A stretch of 64,000 bases of DNA from positions 310,001-374,000 of the forward strand of contig JADJJH010000002.1 of NCBI GenBank assembly GCA_016706595.1. Reading direction: 5' to 3'. A model generated the notes under the pieces. That model made no database searches. It saw nothing but the letters and a program-made list of their open reading frames with translations, and was not told the origin of the DNA. Positions within the stretch are counted from its first letter, which is position 1. Every line of letters starts with the position of its first letter. Of the stretch, positions 34,962-44,622 are shown piece by piece. The DNA is from Bacteroidota bacterium. Lineage in GTDB: Bacteria; Bacteroidota; Bacteroidia; Chitinophagales; Chitinophagaceae. Position numbers and translations under genes: made by a program.

Positions 34962-36797
34962 ATGAAGTACCTTTTAGTCTATTGCTTTTCTATTCTCTCC
35001 ATCCAAATTCATGCACAAACTGCACTTTACCCAAATACACTTTCATACGAAAATTCAATATTGCCACCTATTAAAACTTGGCATGGTAAAAGCGAATCAT
35101 TCATTGCTTCATCTGATAATACATGGATTACACCCACCGAAAGTTCAAACTTTACAACAACACCTACCCATAAGGAAACATTGCAGTGGTTGAAAGAACT
35201 TGCGGATGCTTCGCCCCTATTACACATGATAAGTATTGGTAAAAGTGTTGAAAATAGAGATATCGCTATGATTATTGCCTCTAGCGAAAATGATATTACA
35301 GCACAGGCCTTACAATCTTCATCAAAACCCTTACTGCTTGTACAAGCGGGTATTCATGCGGGTGAAATCGACGGGAAAGATGCCGGTATGATGTTACTAC
35401 GAGATATCGCTTTTGGCAGTAAAAAGTATTTATTGGATGAAGTGAATTTTTTATTTATTCCGATATTGAATGTAGATGGGCATGAAAGAATTTCACCTTA
35501 TAATAGACCTAACCAACGAGGACCTGAAAATATGGGTTGGAGGACGAACGCACAAAACCTAAATCTGAACCGAGATTACGCAAAAATTGATACGAAAGAA
35601 CTTCGTGCTGTGCTGAATGTAATTAATGAGTACAAGCCTATTTTATATATGGATATTCATGTAACTGATGGAGCCGACTATCAACACGATATTACCTTTG
35701 GGGGATTTGGGAAGCAATGTTATTCGCCCAATATTAGCCATTGGCTCGAGAATATGTATAAACCCCTTGCCGATGCTGATTTGGTAAGTAATGGACATGT
35801 TCCCGGTCCGCTTTTATTTCCGATGAATGATCGTGACTTTAGTGAAGGCAATGCAACTTTTAAAGGAGAACCTCGCTTTTCGAATAGTTATGGTGATGTG
35901 CGACATCTAGCCACGATTTTGGTAGAAAATCATTCATTGAAACCTTTTAAGCAACGTGTATTAGGTACCTATGTTTTACTGGAAAGTACTTTAAAAATTT
36001 TGGCTTTGCATGGAAAAAGTTTGGAGAAAAATACATCTCAAGATGAAACCAAAAAGGAAAATAAGATTCCCTTGGTGTGGAAGCTATCACAAAGCAAACC
36101 TGATAGTATGTTATTACTTGGCATCAGTAATCAACTTACAAAATCAACGATTACTAATTCGTTTTATGTACAATGGACCGGTGATACGATACATCAAACG
36201 ATTGCACATTATAAAGAAATTGAACCAACTGATTGGGCCGATAGACCTAAAGCTTACTGGATTCCGGCTGCTTGTAGTGAAATTATTACACGATTAAAAC
36301 TTCATGGTATTGAAATGGAAACCATAGATGAAGTCAGCGAAGTAAAGGTAGACATGTACAGAATGAGTGATTTAAAATATCAGTCGGGTGGCGACAAGCC
36401 AAAACCTTTTGAGGGTCATATACAAGTCAACGCAAAATCAACCATTGAAAAGCGTACAGAAATTTTTGCACCCGGATCGGTGCGGATTAAAACTAATCAA
36501 CCCTTAGGTGAACTGGCAAGTATTTTATTAGAACCCAACTCACCGGACTCTTATTTTCAATGGGGATTTTTTATGGAGATGTTTCAACGAACCGAATATA
36601 TTGAAGCGTATGTAATGGAACCCACGATGCAGAAAATGCTAGATGACTCGCCTGAGCTGAAAAGAGAATTTGAAGAAAAGAAAAAGCAAGATGAAGGTTT
36701 TGCTAAAGATCCCGGAGCTATTTTTTCGTGGTTTTATAGCCAAACAAAATATTATGATCAGCGATATTTATTATATCCTGTGGGTAAGGAAATGTAA
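34962..36797 (+). CDS. M14-family zinc carboxypeptidase-like protein, secreted
   Basis: A 611-residue protein from the ATG at 34962, which gives a signal peptide ending QIHAQ; a TTG at 34938 is a weaker alternative. Residues of about 60-345 form an M14 domain. The first zinc motif is HAGEIDGKD (His and Glu ligands), the third ligand is His in MDIHVTDG, and the region NVDGHERISPYNRPNQ carries the usual Asn-Arg substrate residues. ILVENHSLK supplies the likely catalytic Glu. The C-terminal 250 residues are not assigned and look like a beta-sandwich domain typical of Bacteroidota M14 proteins. Substrate is unknown; peptides or peptidoglycan stems are possible. It follows the M28-like gene by 74 bp and both may be one operon. 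Confidence 0.88.
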   Translation: MKYLLVYCFSILSIQIHAQTALYPNTLSYENSILPPIKTWHGKSESFIASSDNTWITPTESSNFTTTPTHKETLQWLKELADASPLLHMISIGKSVENRDIAMIIASSENDITAQALQSSSKPLLLVQAGIHAGEIDGKDAGMMLLRDIAFGSKKYLLDEVNFLFIPILNVDGHERISPYNRPNQRGPENMGWRTNAQNLNLNRDYAKIDTKELRAVLNVINEYKPILYMDIHVTDGADYQHDITFGGFGKQCYSPNISHWLENMYKPLADADLVSNGHVPGPLLFPMNDRDFSEGNATFKGEPRFSNSYGDVRHLATILVENHSLKPFKQRVLGTYVLLESTLKILALHGKSLEKNTSQDETKKENKIPLVWKLSQSKPDSMLLLGISNQLTKSTITNSFYVQWTGDTIHQTIAHYKEIEPTDWADRPKAYWIPAACSEIITRLKLHGIEMETIDEVSEVKVDMYRMSDLKYQSGGDKPKPFEGHIQVNAKSTIEKRTEIFAPGSVRIKTNQPLGELASILLEPNSPDSYFQWGFFMEMFQRTEYIEAYVMEPTMQKMLDDSPELKREFEEKKKQDEGFAKDPGAIFSWFYSQTKYYDQRYLLYPVGKEM

Positions 36798-36801
36798 AGG
36801 C

Positions 36802-36829
36802 AATTACGATTTGCGAATGGCGAATTACG
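36802..36829. repeat. Heptamer repeat, 4 units
   Basis: Units aattacg, atttgcg, aatggcg and aattacg directly after the M14 stop codon. They mirror the tract at 34894 on the other side of the gene. Confidence 0.75.
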
Positions 36830-36965
36830 AAGGGTCATTTTAATGCCAACTCGTTATGCCTAATAATTTGATGAGGGTCCCCGACGATAAACATGAAATG
36901 GGTAGTAAATTACTCGGGGGCAAAAAAAATCAAGAAAACTAATTTACAAAAGGTATTTACGAACG

Positions 36966-37964
36966 CTAATCACTTTCATAAAATTCAGGATATGAACGCA
37001 ACATCATTTGCGCATAGTTACGGGTTACCACTATCATATCGCGTTGATTCAACCATCCGATAAAAACATCAAAATCGTATTTTTCGCCACCAATATCAAG
37101 CATGCCTTTAGTGCCTTTGGTAACGGGTTTAAAATATAGGCTTAGCGTTTGCTGCGGTTTTCCTTTTTTGTTTAGGGTAATGTCGGCAAGCTTTTTTCCG
37201 CTGCTTAAAATGGTGTCTTTTATTTTATTACGGGTTTCGTAACCTAAGCAATACAAGCTATCCCATAATCCTAAGTAGGCATTTACACGTTTTAAATTTA
37301 GCGGGTTACTGCTGGGTGTGGCACCTTCAACAAGTGGTTCTTTGCCTTCTTGTTGGGTAAGCTTAAACGAATATTGTAATGAATCAATATACTTTACTTC
37401 GATGCTTTCAATTTCATTGGCGCGAGCATACATTATTTTTTTAGATCGCCAATTGCTCAATTTCGTATTATAACGTATACCTAAAAAGGTATTTTGCATA
37501 GGTAGTTTCACAACATACGGACGTTTAGCCCCTTCGGTTAGCATGTAGGTTAAATTATCAGGTGCAGCATTTTGTGCAACATAAAAAGTATGGGTTTTTC
37601 CTTTTTGAGTATAAATTTCAACTTTGGTACTATTACTACTCATTTCACGAATTACCTGATCATGAAAACTTAGTCGAACGGGTTGCACAGCACGTTGATC
37701 ACGCAAAGCTTGTAATAAATCTTGTACCAGTGGTTGTACAATTTCTATCGAATCGTTCACCATCCACTCTTGGTCTTTTTTGGTAAATTTTAAATTTTCG
37801 CCTTGTAAGCTGCTTAAAAAAATGGTTTTAATTTCATCCGTATCCTCCACCATAAAATTGGCCTCGGTTTTAGGATAGCTTTCTTCATGCTCTCTAAAAA
37901 CGAAGTAGTACGTTATAAAACCAAGTACGATAAGTATCAATAAGTAAATCAGATTACGTTTCAT
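36966..37964 (-). CDS. DUF4340-type membrane-anchored protein
   Basis: A 332-residue protein with one N-terminal membrane helix (residues 5-24, LIYLLILIVLGFITYYFVF) and a large periplasmic part. It resembles DUF4340: FTKKDQEWMVNDS, repeated beta-alpha units, and VYVVKLP-like strands around residue 150. DUF4340 genes usually sit beside GldG-like ABC genes, which are not seen here. Function is unknown. A promoter with TTG, 18-nt spacer and TACATTTG lies at 38061-38089. Confidence 0.65.
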   Translation of the reverse strand: MKRNLIYLLILIVLGFITYYFVFREHEESYPKTEANFMVEDTDEIKTIFLSSLQGENLKFTKKDQEWMVNDSIEIVQPLVQDLLQALRDQRAVQPVRLSFHDQVIREMSSNSTKVEIYTQKGKTHTFYVAQNAAPDNLTYMLTEGAKRPYVVKLPMQNTFLGIRYNTKLSNWRSKKIMYARANEIESIEVKYIDSLQYSFKLTQQEGKEPLVEGATPSSNPLNLKRVNAYLGLWDSLYCLGYETRNKIKDTILSSGKKLADITLNKKGKPQQTLSLYFKPVTKGTKGMLDIGGEKYDFDVFIGWLNQRDMIVVTRNYAQMMLRSYPEFYESD

Positions 37965-38060
37965 ATGGTAGTATTTAATTGTTTTTATTTGTCACATGTA
38001 ACTCGGCAAATAGAAATTTTTAATGTGTATTTAAAATTATCATGCCTCGTTTCATGGGGG

Positions 38061-38089
38061 CAAATGTAATACCAAAAGGAAATATGCAA
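38061..38089 (-). promoter_or_regulatory. Promoter for the DUF4340 gene
   Basis: On the minus strand TTG, an 18-nt spacer and TACATTTG (38061-38068). The leader would be about 95 nt, longer than is usual in this window. Confidence 0.45.
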
Positions 38090-38353
38090 GATGCCAATTT
38101 AGATAACAGAATTGAGCAATAATTCTTGGTAAAAAAATGTACAGAGGTTTCGTACAACAAGTATCAAGGACGCTTTTGGGAATTAGCCTTGCAGAAAAGA
38201 AAATCTCTCAGTGGTCTTTATAGTATAAAATCCCATAACTCAATTCCCCACAGCAATGAATGAGCAAAATAATTTTTAGTTGCGTAGGAGGTGCTGAGAG
38301 TATTTGAAACACTTAAAAATAGTTCGATAATGCTTACAATGTCAATTCGGTAT

Positions 38354-38361
38354 TATCTTTG
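38354..38361 (+). promoter_or_regulatory. -7 box for valS
   Basis: TATCTTTG ends 7 nt before the ATG at 38369, so the valS mRNA may be leaderless or nearly so. Confidence 0.55.
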
Positions 38362-38368
38362 CCGGCTT

Positions 38369-41011
38369 ATGACTTTATCAAAAAATTACATTCCGCAAGA
38401 AGTTGAAAATAAATGGTATCAACATTGGGTAAACAAAGGATATTTTAGCTCTACCCCCAACGAAAAACCTGCTTATACCATCGTTATTCCACCACCCAAT
38501 GTGACCGGTATTTTACATATGGGTCATGCCCTGAATAATTCGGTGCAAGATGTATTGTTGCGCTATGCAAAACTAAAAGGGTATAATACTTGTTGGGTGC
38601 CGGGCACCGATCATGCTTCAATTGCAACCGAAGCAAAAGTAGTGGCCATGTTACGCGAGAAAGGAATTGATAAGAATGCGCTAAGTCGTGAAGAGTTTTT
38701 AGGATATGCCTGGGAATGGAAGGAAAAATATGGGGGCATTATTTTAGAGCAACTTAAGAAATTAGGTTGCGCCCTTGATTGGAAACGAACAGCCTTTACC
38801 ATGGACGAAGATTATTATAAGGCGGTGATAGATGTGTTTATGGATTTGTATAAGAAAGGGTATATCTATCGTGGTGTAAAAATGATTAATTGGGATCCGA
38901 AAGCAAAAACGGCTTTAAGCGACGAAGAGGTAAATCACAAAGAGGTAAATAGTCAGTTGGTTTATATTAACTATGAACTTGAAGAATCAACAGCAGACAG
39001 GAAATTTGTTACCATCGCCACCGTGCGACCGGAAACGATTTTAGGGGATACCGCAATTTGTGTTCACCCCGATGATGAACGATATAAATCGTTAGTAGGT
39101 AAATATTGTTTAGTGCCTTTAATTAATCGAAGAATTCCGATTATTACCGACGATTATATTGATATGGAATTTGGAACCGGATGTTTAAAAGTTACACCGG
39201 CACATGATATCAATGATTATAATTTAGGATTAAAACATCAGCTTGAAGTAATTGATACGTTAAACGAAGATGGCACGATGAGCGATGCGGCTCAATTGTA
39301 TATTGGCGAAGATCGATTTGATGTGCGCAAGAAGATCGTAGAAGAATTAAAATCAAAAGGACATATTGATAAAATTGAAGAATATAAAAATCAAGTTGGA
39401 TTTAGTGAACGTACCGATGTAGTGATTGAACCGCGCTTAAGCATGCAATGGTGGTGCAAAATGGAAAGTTTAGCTAAACCTGCGCTTGATGTAGTAATGA
39501 ATGATGAAATTAAATTCTATCCACCAAAGTTCAAAAATACATATCGGCATTGGATGGAGAATATTAAGGATTGGTGTATTAGCCGACAATTACGTTGGGG
39601 ACATCGCATTCCGGCTTGGTACGATGCAAAAGGAAATTTTGTAGTAGGAAGAGATGAAAATGAAGCCATCGAAAACTATACAATTCAATTTACCGAATTG
39701 GCTTCATCGCCATTTGTTTTAAGGCAAGATGAAGATGTTTTAGATACTTGGTTCTCATCATGGTTATGGCCATTGGAAGTTTTTGGTTGGAATAAAAACA
39801 AAGAAAACAATGCTGAACTCGATTACTATTATCCAACCGCTACTTTAGTTACTGCGCCGGAAATTATTTTCTTTTGGGTTGCCCGAATGATCATGGCGGG
39901 TATGGAATATCGAAATCAAATTCCATTTAATCAGGTTTACTTTACCGGTATAGTGCGTGATAAGCAAGGACGCAAAATGAGTAAGTCGCTTGGTAATTCA
40001 CCCGACCTTTTAGGAATGATTGATAACTTTGGTGCCGATGCAGTTCGTTTTGGTGTATTGATTGCGTCGCCTGCAGGTAACGATTTATTGTTTGATGAAA
40101 GTGGTTGCGAACAAGGTAAAATATTCGGAAATAAACTTTGGAATGCCTTAAAGTTGTTACATATTTTAAATGAAAAAGAAACTGTAAACCATGTAGATGA
40201 AAGTCAAACATTTGCTAGTCGTTGGTTTGAGCAACGTTTGTTGGAAGTGAAGTTGGAGGTAGATCAAGACATTAAAGAATTTAAATTGAGTGAAGCACTC
40301 AAGAAAATTTACTCGCTCATTTGGGACGATTATTGTTCATGGTATCTTGAATGGATTAAAACAGCACAAGATCAACCGATAGTTGCCTATAATATTCAAC
40401 AAGCAAATTTCTTTTTTGAGGAATTGATGAAACTGCTTCATCCGTTTATGCCTTTTATTACCGAAGAAATATTTCATCAAATTAAAGAAAGAAAAGAAGG
40501 CGATGATTTAGTGATACAAGAACTTCGTTTTGATGGTGAGTTGAATCGTGTTGTATTAGAACACGGCGACACTTTAAAAAGTATCATTACAGCCATTCGA
40601 GATGTTAGGGTAAAGCAAAACTTAAAACCCAAAGATGAAATTGAATTGTATTTGCCGGAGTCATATAAATCAGCTTTACAAGCCATCGATTCTATACTGC
40701 AAAAACAATGCTTTGCAAAAGCGGTGAATTACACAGTGGATGCTGTACCTAATGCAGTGTCGTTTGTAGTTGATAAATTATCATGTTACCTAACTTCTGA
40801 AAAAGAAATTGACCAAAGTCAACAATTAGCACAATTACAAAAAGACCTCGATTACTATCAAGGATTTTTAGAAAGTGTAAATAAGAAACTCAATAATGAA
40901 AAGTTTGTCCAAAATGCAAAGCCAGAAATTATAGAAGGAGAAGTTAAAAAGAAAAATGATGCACTTGAAAAAATTCGCATCATACAAGAAAGTCTTACCT
41001 TGCTTTCATAA
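38369..41011 (+). CDS. valS: Valyl-tRNA synthetase
   Basis: An 880-residue class I aminoacyl-tRNA synthetase that charges tRNA-Val. The Met at 38369 (MTLSKNYIPQEVENKWYQHW) matches the family N-terminus, and the -7 box just upstream excludes the longer frame from 38291. It has the HIGH motif as HMGH (PPPNVTGILHMGHALNN), an editing domain with TVRPETILGDTA, the KMSKS loop (GRKMSKSLGNSPD), the anticodon-binding domain, and the C-terminal coiled coil (about residues 815-880) unique to ValRS. Confidence 0.98.
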   Translation: MTLSKNYIPQEVENKWYQHWVNKGYFSSTPNEKPAYTIVIPPPNVTGILHMGHALNNSVQDVLLRYAKLKGYNTCWVPGTDHASIATEAKVVAMLREKGIDKNALSREEFLGYAWEWKEKYGGIILEQLKKLGCALDWKRTAFTMDEDYYKAVIDVFMDLYKKGYIYRGVKMINWDPKAKTALSDEEVNHKEVNSQLVYINYELEESTADRKFVTIATVRPETILGDTAICVHPDDERYKSLVGKYCLVPLINRRIPIITDDYIDMEFGTGCLKVTPAHDINDYNLGLKHQLEVIDTLNEDGTMSDAAQLYIGEDRFDVRKKIVEELKSKGHIDKIEEYKNQVGFSERTDVVIEPRLSMQWWCKMESLAKPALDVVMNDEIKFYPPKFKNTYRHWMENIKDWCISRQLRWGHRIPAWYDAKGNFVVGRDENEAIENYTIQFTELASSPFVLRQDEDVLDTWFSSWLWPLEVFGWNKNKENNAELDYYYPTATLVTAPEIIFFWVARMIMAGMEYRNQIPFNQVYFTGIVRDKQGRKMSKSLGNSPDLLGMIDNFGADAVRFGVLIASPAGNDLLFDESGCEQGKIFGNKLWNALKLLHILNEKETVNHVDESQTFASRWFEQRLLEVKLEVDQDIKEFKLSEALKKIYSLIWDDYCSWYLEWIKTAQDQPIVAYNIQQANFFFEELMKLLHPFMPFITEEIFHQIKERKEGDDLVIQELRFDGELNRVVLEHGDTLKSIITAIRDVRVKQNLKPKDEIELYLPESYKSALQAIDSILQKQCFAKAVNYTVDAVPNAVSFVVDKLSCYLTSEKEIDQSQQLAQLQKDLDYYQGFLESVNKKLNNEKFVQNAKPEIIEGEVKKKNDALEKIRIIQESLTLLS

Positions 41012-41020
41012 TAAAATTAC

Positions 41021-41488
41021 ATGCATATGCAAGTCTTTATACATCGAAGTTTAGTTTTGTTATCGACAATCACATTAAGTTCTTTCAACTTACACGAAAA
41101 TGTGCAAGCTGATAAGAATTATAAATACAAAGCGCAATTAGGGTGTACTGAAATGCAAGGAGATTTTATGGTTAAAAAATCATTCGATAGTATAGTTGCT
41201 TTTCCGCTTTGTGCGCGAGATAGTAATCAAAATGTACTTCCAATTACAGGCTTTGATATTACTTATGCCGAACGAGGTTTATATGAAGACTCAACGGGAT
41301 TGCCCATTATTTTTACCGATTATACACATGCAAAAATTGATGGCAATTCGCTGCCGAAAAAGTGGATTGATATTTTTAAGGAAAGAAGTTATAAGGGCGA
41401 TACCATTTTTTTTGAAAATATTAAGGTAAGCGGAAATTCAGAACAAAAAGCCAATGGATGCAAGCCTTTACGTATCATTATTCGATAA
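41021..41488 (+). CDS. Hypothetical secreted protein downstream of valS
   Basis: A 155-residue protein starting 9 bp after valS, so probably co-transcribed. A hydrophobic N-terminus (about residues 5-24) suggests a signal peptide; the Met at 41027 is an alternative start. The rest is beta-rich with a central ITGFDITYAERG and a C-terminal KVSGNSEQKANGCKPLRIII. That ending resembles the last strands of GldM-like beta domains, but the match is too short for an assignment. Confidence 0.6.
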   Translation: MHMQVFIHRSLVLLSTITLSSFNLHENVQADKNYKYKAQLGCTEMQGDFMVKKSFDSIVAFPLCARDSNQNVLPITGFDITYAERGLYEDSTGLPIIFTDYTHAKIDGNSLPKKWIDIFKERSYKGDTIFFENIKVSGNSEQKANGCKPLRIIIR

Positions 41489-41497
41489 AGTAAAGCT

Positions 41498-43018
41498 TTA
41501 AAATTTCACATAGGCATTCAATCCATGAATACCACCTTCTCGGCCAAACCCACTTTCTTTGTATCCTCCGAATGGCGATGCCGGATCGAACTTATTATAG
41601 GTATTTGCCCACACCACACCAGCACGAAGTTTAGTGGTGAGGTTAAATATTTTACTTCCCTTATCAGTCCATACACCGGCACTTAAACCATACGGTATAT
41701 TGTTTGCTTTCTCAATGACTTCTTCAATCGTTCTAAAAGTTTGAATAGCTAATACGGGTCCAAAAATTTCTTCTTGCATAATTCTATGACTTTGAGAAGT
41801 ATGTAAAAATAAAGTGGGTTTAAAAAAGTAACCTGCAGATGGTAATTTACAATTCGGTTGATACATTTCGGCGCCTTCTTTTTCACCAAGTTTCACATAG
41901 TAATTTATTTTCTCTAATTGTTCTTTGCTATTGATGGCACCAATATCAGTGTTCTTATCTAATGGGTCGCCAACCATTAAAGTTTGCATTCGTTGTTTCA
42001 ATTTTTTGATCACGATGCTGGCAATACTTTCTTGTATAAATAATCGTGATCCTGCACAGCAAACATGACCTTGATTAAAGAAAATTCCGTTTATGATACC
42101 TTCAACAGCTTGATCGATAGGGGCATCGTCAAAAATAATGTGAGCAGCTTTGCCCCCTAATTCTAAGGTTGCTCTTTTGTTGGTACCTGCGATGGCTTTT
42201 TGAATAGATTTACCGACAGGCGTACTTCCCGTAAATGCAATTTTATTTATGAGTGGATGATTTACTAATTCGGCACCGGCATCGCCATAACCGGTTACAA
42301 TATTTACAACCCCATCGGGTAAACCACTTTCTTGAATGATTTCGGCGAGTTTCAATGCGGTAAGTGGTGTGGTTTCGGCTGGCTTAAGTACAACTGTATT
42401 ACCACAAGCTAAAGCAGGTGCAATTTTCCAAGCAGCCATTAATAAGGGGAAATTCCATGGTATGATTTGTCCGGCCACCCCCAATGATTTTGCTTTTCTG
42501 CCCGGAAATGCATAATCTAACTTATCGGCCCATCCGGCGTAATAAAACCAATGATTACAAGCTAAAGGGATATCAATATCTCGGCTTTCACGAATAGGTT
42601 TTCCTCCATCCATAGTTTCAATCACTGCGAATTCGCGAGCACGTTCTTGCATAAGTCGTGCAATCCTAAAAATATATTTAGCCCTTTCAGTAGGTTTCAT
42701 TTTCGACCAAGTTTGATCATATGCATTTTTTGCACTTTTTACTGCAAGGTCAATATCTTTTGCATTTGCTTGAGCAACTTCTGCAAGTTTTTGTTCGGTT
42801 GCAGGGTTTATGGTATCGAAATATTTTTTTGAAGATGGCTTTACAAATTTCCCATTGATAAAAAGTTGATACTGTGATTGAAGTTGAATATGATCAGTGC
42901 TTTCAGGAGCAGCCACGTAATTCCAAGTACTCAGTCTTTCGTTATTTACACCCTTCACTAAAGGTTTTGCGGTTTTAGTAGCAACAGTTTTAGATTTACT
43001 CACTTTTATAGTACTCAT
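41498..43018 (-). CDS. Aldehyde dehydrogenase, ALDH16-like catalytic half
   Basis: A 506-residue NAD(P)-dependent enzyme that oxidises aldehydes to acids. It has the Rossmann motif FTGSTPVGKSIQ, catalytic Glu in LELGGKAAH and nucleophile Cys in GHVCCAGSRLF. HWFYYAGWADKLDYAFPGR and the following IPWNFPLLM are what bacterial ALDH16-type proteins show in their first, catalytic domain. The non-catalytic second domain of such proteins is encoded separately at 47395-48276 on the other strand. The substrate is not known. The convergent valS-associated gene ends 10 bp away. Confidence 0.92.
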   Translation of the reverse strand: MSTIKVSKSKTVATKTAKPLVKGVNNERLSTWNYVAAPESTDHIQLQSQYQLFINGKFVKPSSKKYFDTINPATEQKLAEVAQANAKDIDLAVKSAKNAYDQTWSKMKPTERAKYIFRIARLMQERAREFAVIETMDGGKPIRESRDIDIPLACNHWFYYAGWADKLDYAFPGRKAKSLGVAGQIIPWNFPLLMAAWKIAPALACGNTVVLKPAETTPLTALKLAEIIQESGLPDGVVNIVTGYGDAGAELVNHPLINKIAFTGSTPVGKSIQKAIAGTNKRATLELGGKAAHIIFDDAPIDQAVEGIINGIFFNQGHVCCAGSRLFIQESIASIVIKKLKQRMQTLMVGDPLDKNTDIGAINSKEQLEKINYYVKLGEKEGAEMYQPNCKLPSAGYFFKPTLFLHTSQSHRIMQEEIFGPVLAIQTFRTIEEVIEKANNIPYGLSAGVWTDKGSKIFNLTTKLRAGVVWANTYNKFDPASPFGGYKESGFGREGGIHGLNAYVKF

Positions 43019-43482
43019 TTTTTGATAAGGGATTGATTACGAGTGTGCTTAAATTAAAATAATTTGTTTTATTTCGAGCAGCAAGATAATTCATTGTTTG
43101 AGCATATGGTCAATGCGAGATAAAAACATGCTAGAAATTTATGTCTTTACCAAACTGTATGTTTGGCGACAAGCTATTCTGAAGTCAGATGAGGGTTTAC
43201 GAGCACTTCTTAGATGTAATCAGTCATTCACGGAAATCTTCACATACCTCAAAAGATGGAGCTATAAATTGTAATGGAATGCACCTTTCAATTATCCGAT
43301 AACAATCGTTTACTCCCGTTTACATACGGGTATAATCGATTATAACACGAGTAGGGCTTATTGCAAACTGCATATTTGCTTTGTCGATTTGAAGGGTTCA
43401 CGTTTTATAAAATACTAGTTGTATAAAACTGAACCGGATCACAACTGAAATAAATTATATCAATTCATTAAAACCAATCAAC
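43019..43482. other. Divergent intergenic region with one hairpin
   Basis: Upstream of both the aldehyde dehydrogenase and ssb. A nested inverted repeat at about 43302-43342 (outer aatcg / cgatt, inner tactcccgt / acgggta) could be a hairpin or operator. No gene remnant is recognised. Confidence 0.45.
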
Positions 43483-43830
43483 ATGTACGCATTGAAAAAC
43501 AAAGTCCAACTTATTGGACACTTGGGTAATACACCCGAAATTAAAAATCTTGAAGGAGGTAAAAAAGTAGCAAAATTTAGTCTGGCTACAAATGAAACCT
43601 ATCTTAATCAAAAAGGCGAAAAGGTAGACGAAACTCAATGGCACAATTTAGTTGCATGGGGTAAAGTGGCTGAGCTCTGCGAAAAGTATCTTACCAAAGG
43701 AAGTGAAATTGGCATCGAAGGAAAACTCATGCATCGCGATTATACGGATAAAGAGGGTACAAAGCGATATATCACCGAAGTGCAAGTAAATGAAATGTTG
43801 CTGCTCGATAAAAAATCTAAAGACGTTTAA
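43483..43830 (+). CDS. ssb: Single-stranded DNA-binding protein
   Basis: A 115-residue OB-fold protein (NKVQLIGHLGNTPEIK, FSLATNE, TQWHNLVAWGKVAELCEKYL, GSEIGIEGKL). It ends directly after the fold (LLLDKKSKDV) and lacks the long tail and the acidic DDDLPF-type tip that recruits partner proteins in replicative SSBs. Short, tail-less SSBs are common second copies in Bacteroidota, so a longer replicative ssb probably exists elsewhere. Confidence 0.93.
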   Translation: MYALKNKVQLIGHLGNTPEIKNLEGGKKVAKFSLATNETYLNQKGEKVDETQWHNLVAWGKVAELCEKYLTKGSEIGIEGKLMHRDYTDKEGTKRYITEVQVNEMLLLDKKSKDV

Positions 43831-44257
43831 ATTTTCAAATCGATATATCAGATCAATTGACAAGCAGGCTTGCCTGAATAGAGCTTCCATGCTACATGAA
43901 ATTTACCTCTTACTTTGTTGTAGTTGAGTTTTTTCAACAATAGAGTTATAGGGTGTGAAAGTGTAAAGAGGATTTCTACTTTACAAACAATGTATACTTA
44001 ACATTCTATATGGTTTACATAGTATGGAAATGTCTGTATGTGTAACTGGCATTTATTCATCAGCTCTACAAACAGCAGATCCTTAACCACATAGGTGGTT
44101 TAAGTTTTAGCAATAGGTATTTATGGTTATATGTCTGCAATTTATGCTTCAACATAACTAGCTAGATGTCCTATACCTTCAAGGTGGTTTACGTTCTAAT
44201 CTTAGTAGCATCATTCAAACCAACTCCATCTCTTCTTCATATTTCATAAGCATAAGT

Positions 44258-44295
44258 GTTCTGTCGGTTAATGCCATTTCCGGCAGAACCTTTTT
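44258..44295 (+). terminator. Terminator-like hairpin in the ssb-helicase gap
   Basis: A 10-bp stem (gttctgtcgg / ccggcagaac, one mismatch) with a 12-nt loop, then CTTTTT. No gene ends nearby: ssb ends 428 bp upstream. It may close an unseen transcript. Confidence 0.6.
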
Positions 44296-44576
44296 AAGTT
44301 TTGATTTGTTTACATGTCGTAATCATTTTTTCACAACGCAATTCGTTTCAAATTATACCTGTTACAAAATAATTGGATTCAACATCAGAATGTCATTTAG
44401 CCTTTCAAGATGTATTGTTGCCACCAATTTACACAAATGGATTATGATACAAGGTAAATTCATCAAGTATTAATCCCATTTTGAACTTTATACTCAATCA
44501 TTCGTTGAGCATTCATTTGAATGTCTAAGCTCTATAGATTCAAACTATTTACTGATAAAATTTCCTTTTAATCCTC

Positions 44577-44584
44577 TACTTTTG
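44577..44584 (+). promoter_or_regulatory. -7 box for the helicase gene
   Basis: TACTTTTG ends 38 nt before the helicase ATG. Confidence 0.5.
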
Positions 44585-44622
44585 CTCGCTCATTACAACT
44601 CTATGTCTTCCCAACAAACCCA

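Larger units (their letters stand above)
37965..38368. other. Divergent intergenic region, DUF4340 gene / valS
   Basis: This gap holds the two promoters given separately. No further gene, RNA or repeat is supported. A possible upstream coding extension of valS (from 38291) is rejected because it would contain the valS -7 box. Confidence 0.5.
43831..44622. other. 792-bp gene-free stretch between ssb and the helicase
   Basis: No open frame with protein-like composition is seen on either strand. The stretch holds the hairpin at 44258 and a -7 box at 44577. Two short matching strings, aggtggtttaagtt and aggtggtttacgtt, lie about 100 bp apart near 44092 and 44192. A small RNA or a fully decayed gene is possible but not shown. 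Confidence 0.4.

Noticed and set aside
38291..38368. N-terminal extension of valS
   Set aside because: The extension is not in the family and contains the -7 box TATCTTTG; the Met at 38369 matches the known N-terminus.
43302..43342. Hairpin before ssb as a riboswitch
   Set aside because: It is a simple nested palindrome without the conserved cores of known riboswitches, and it lies about 140 bp from the start codon.
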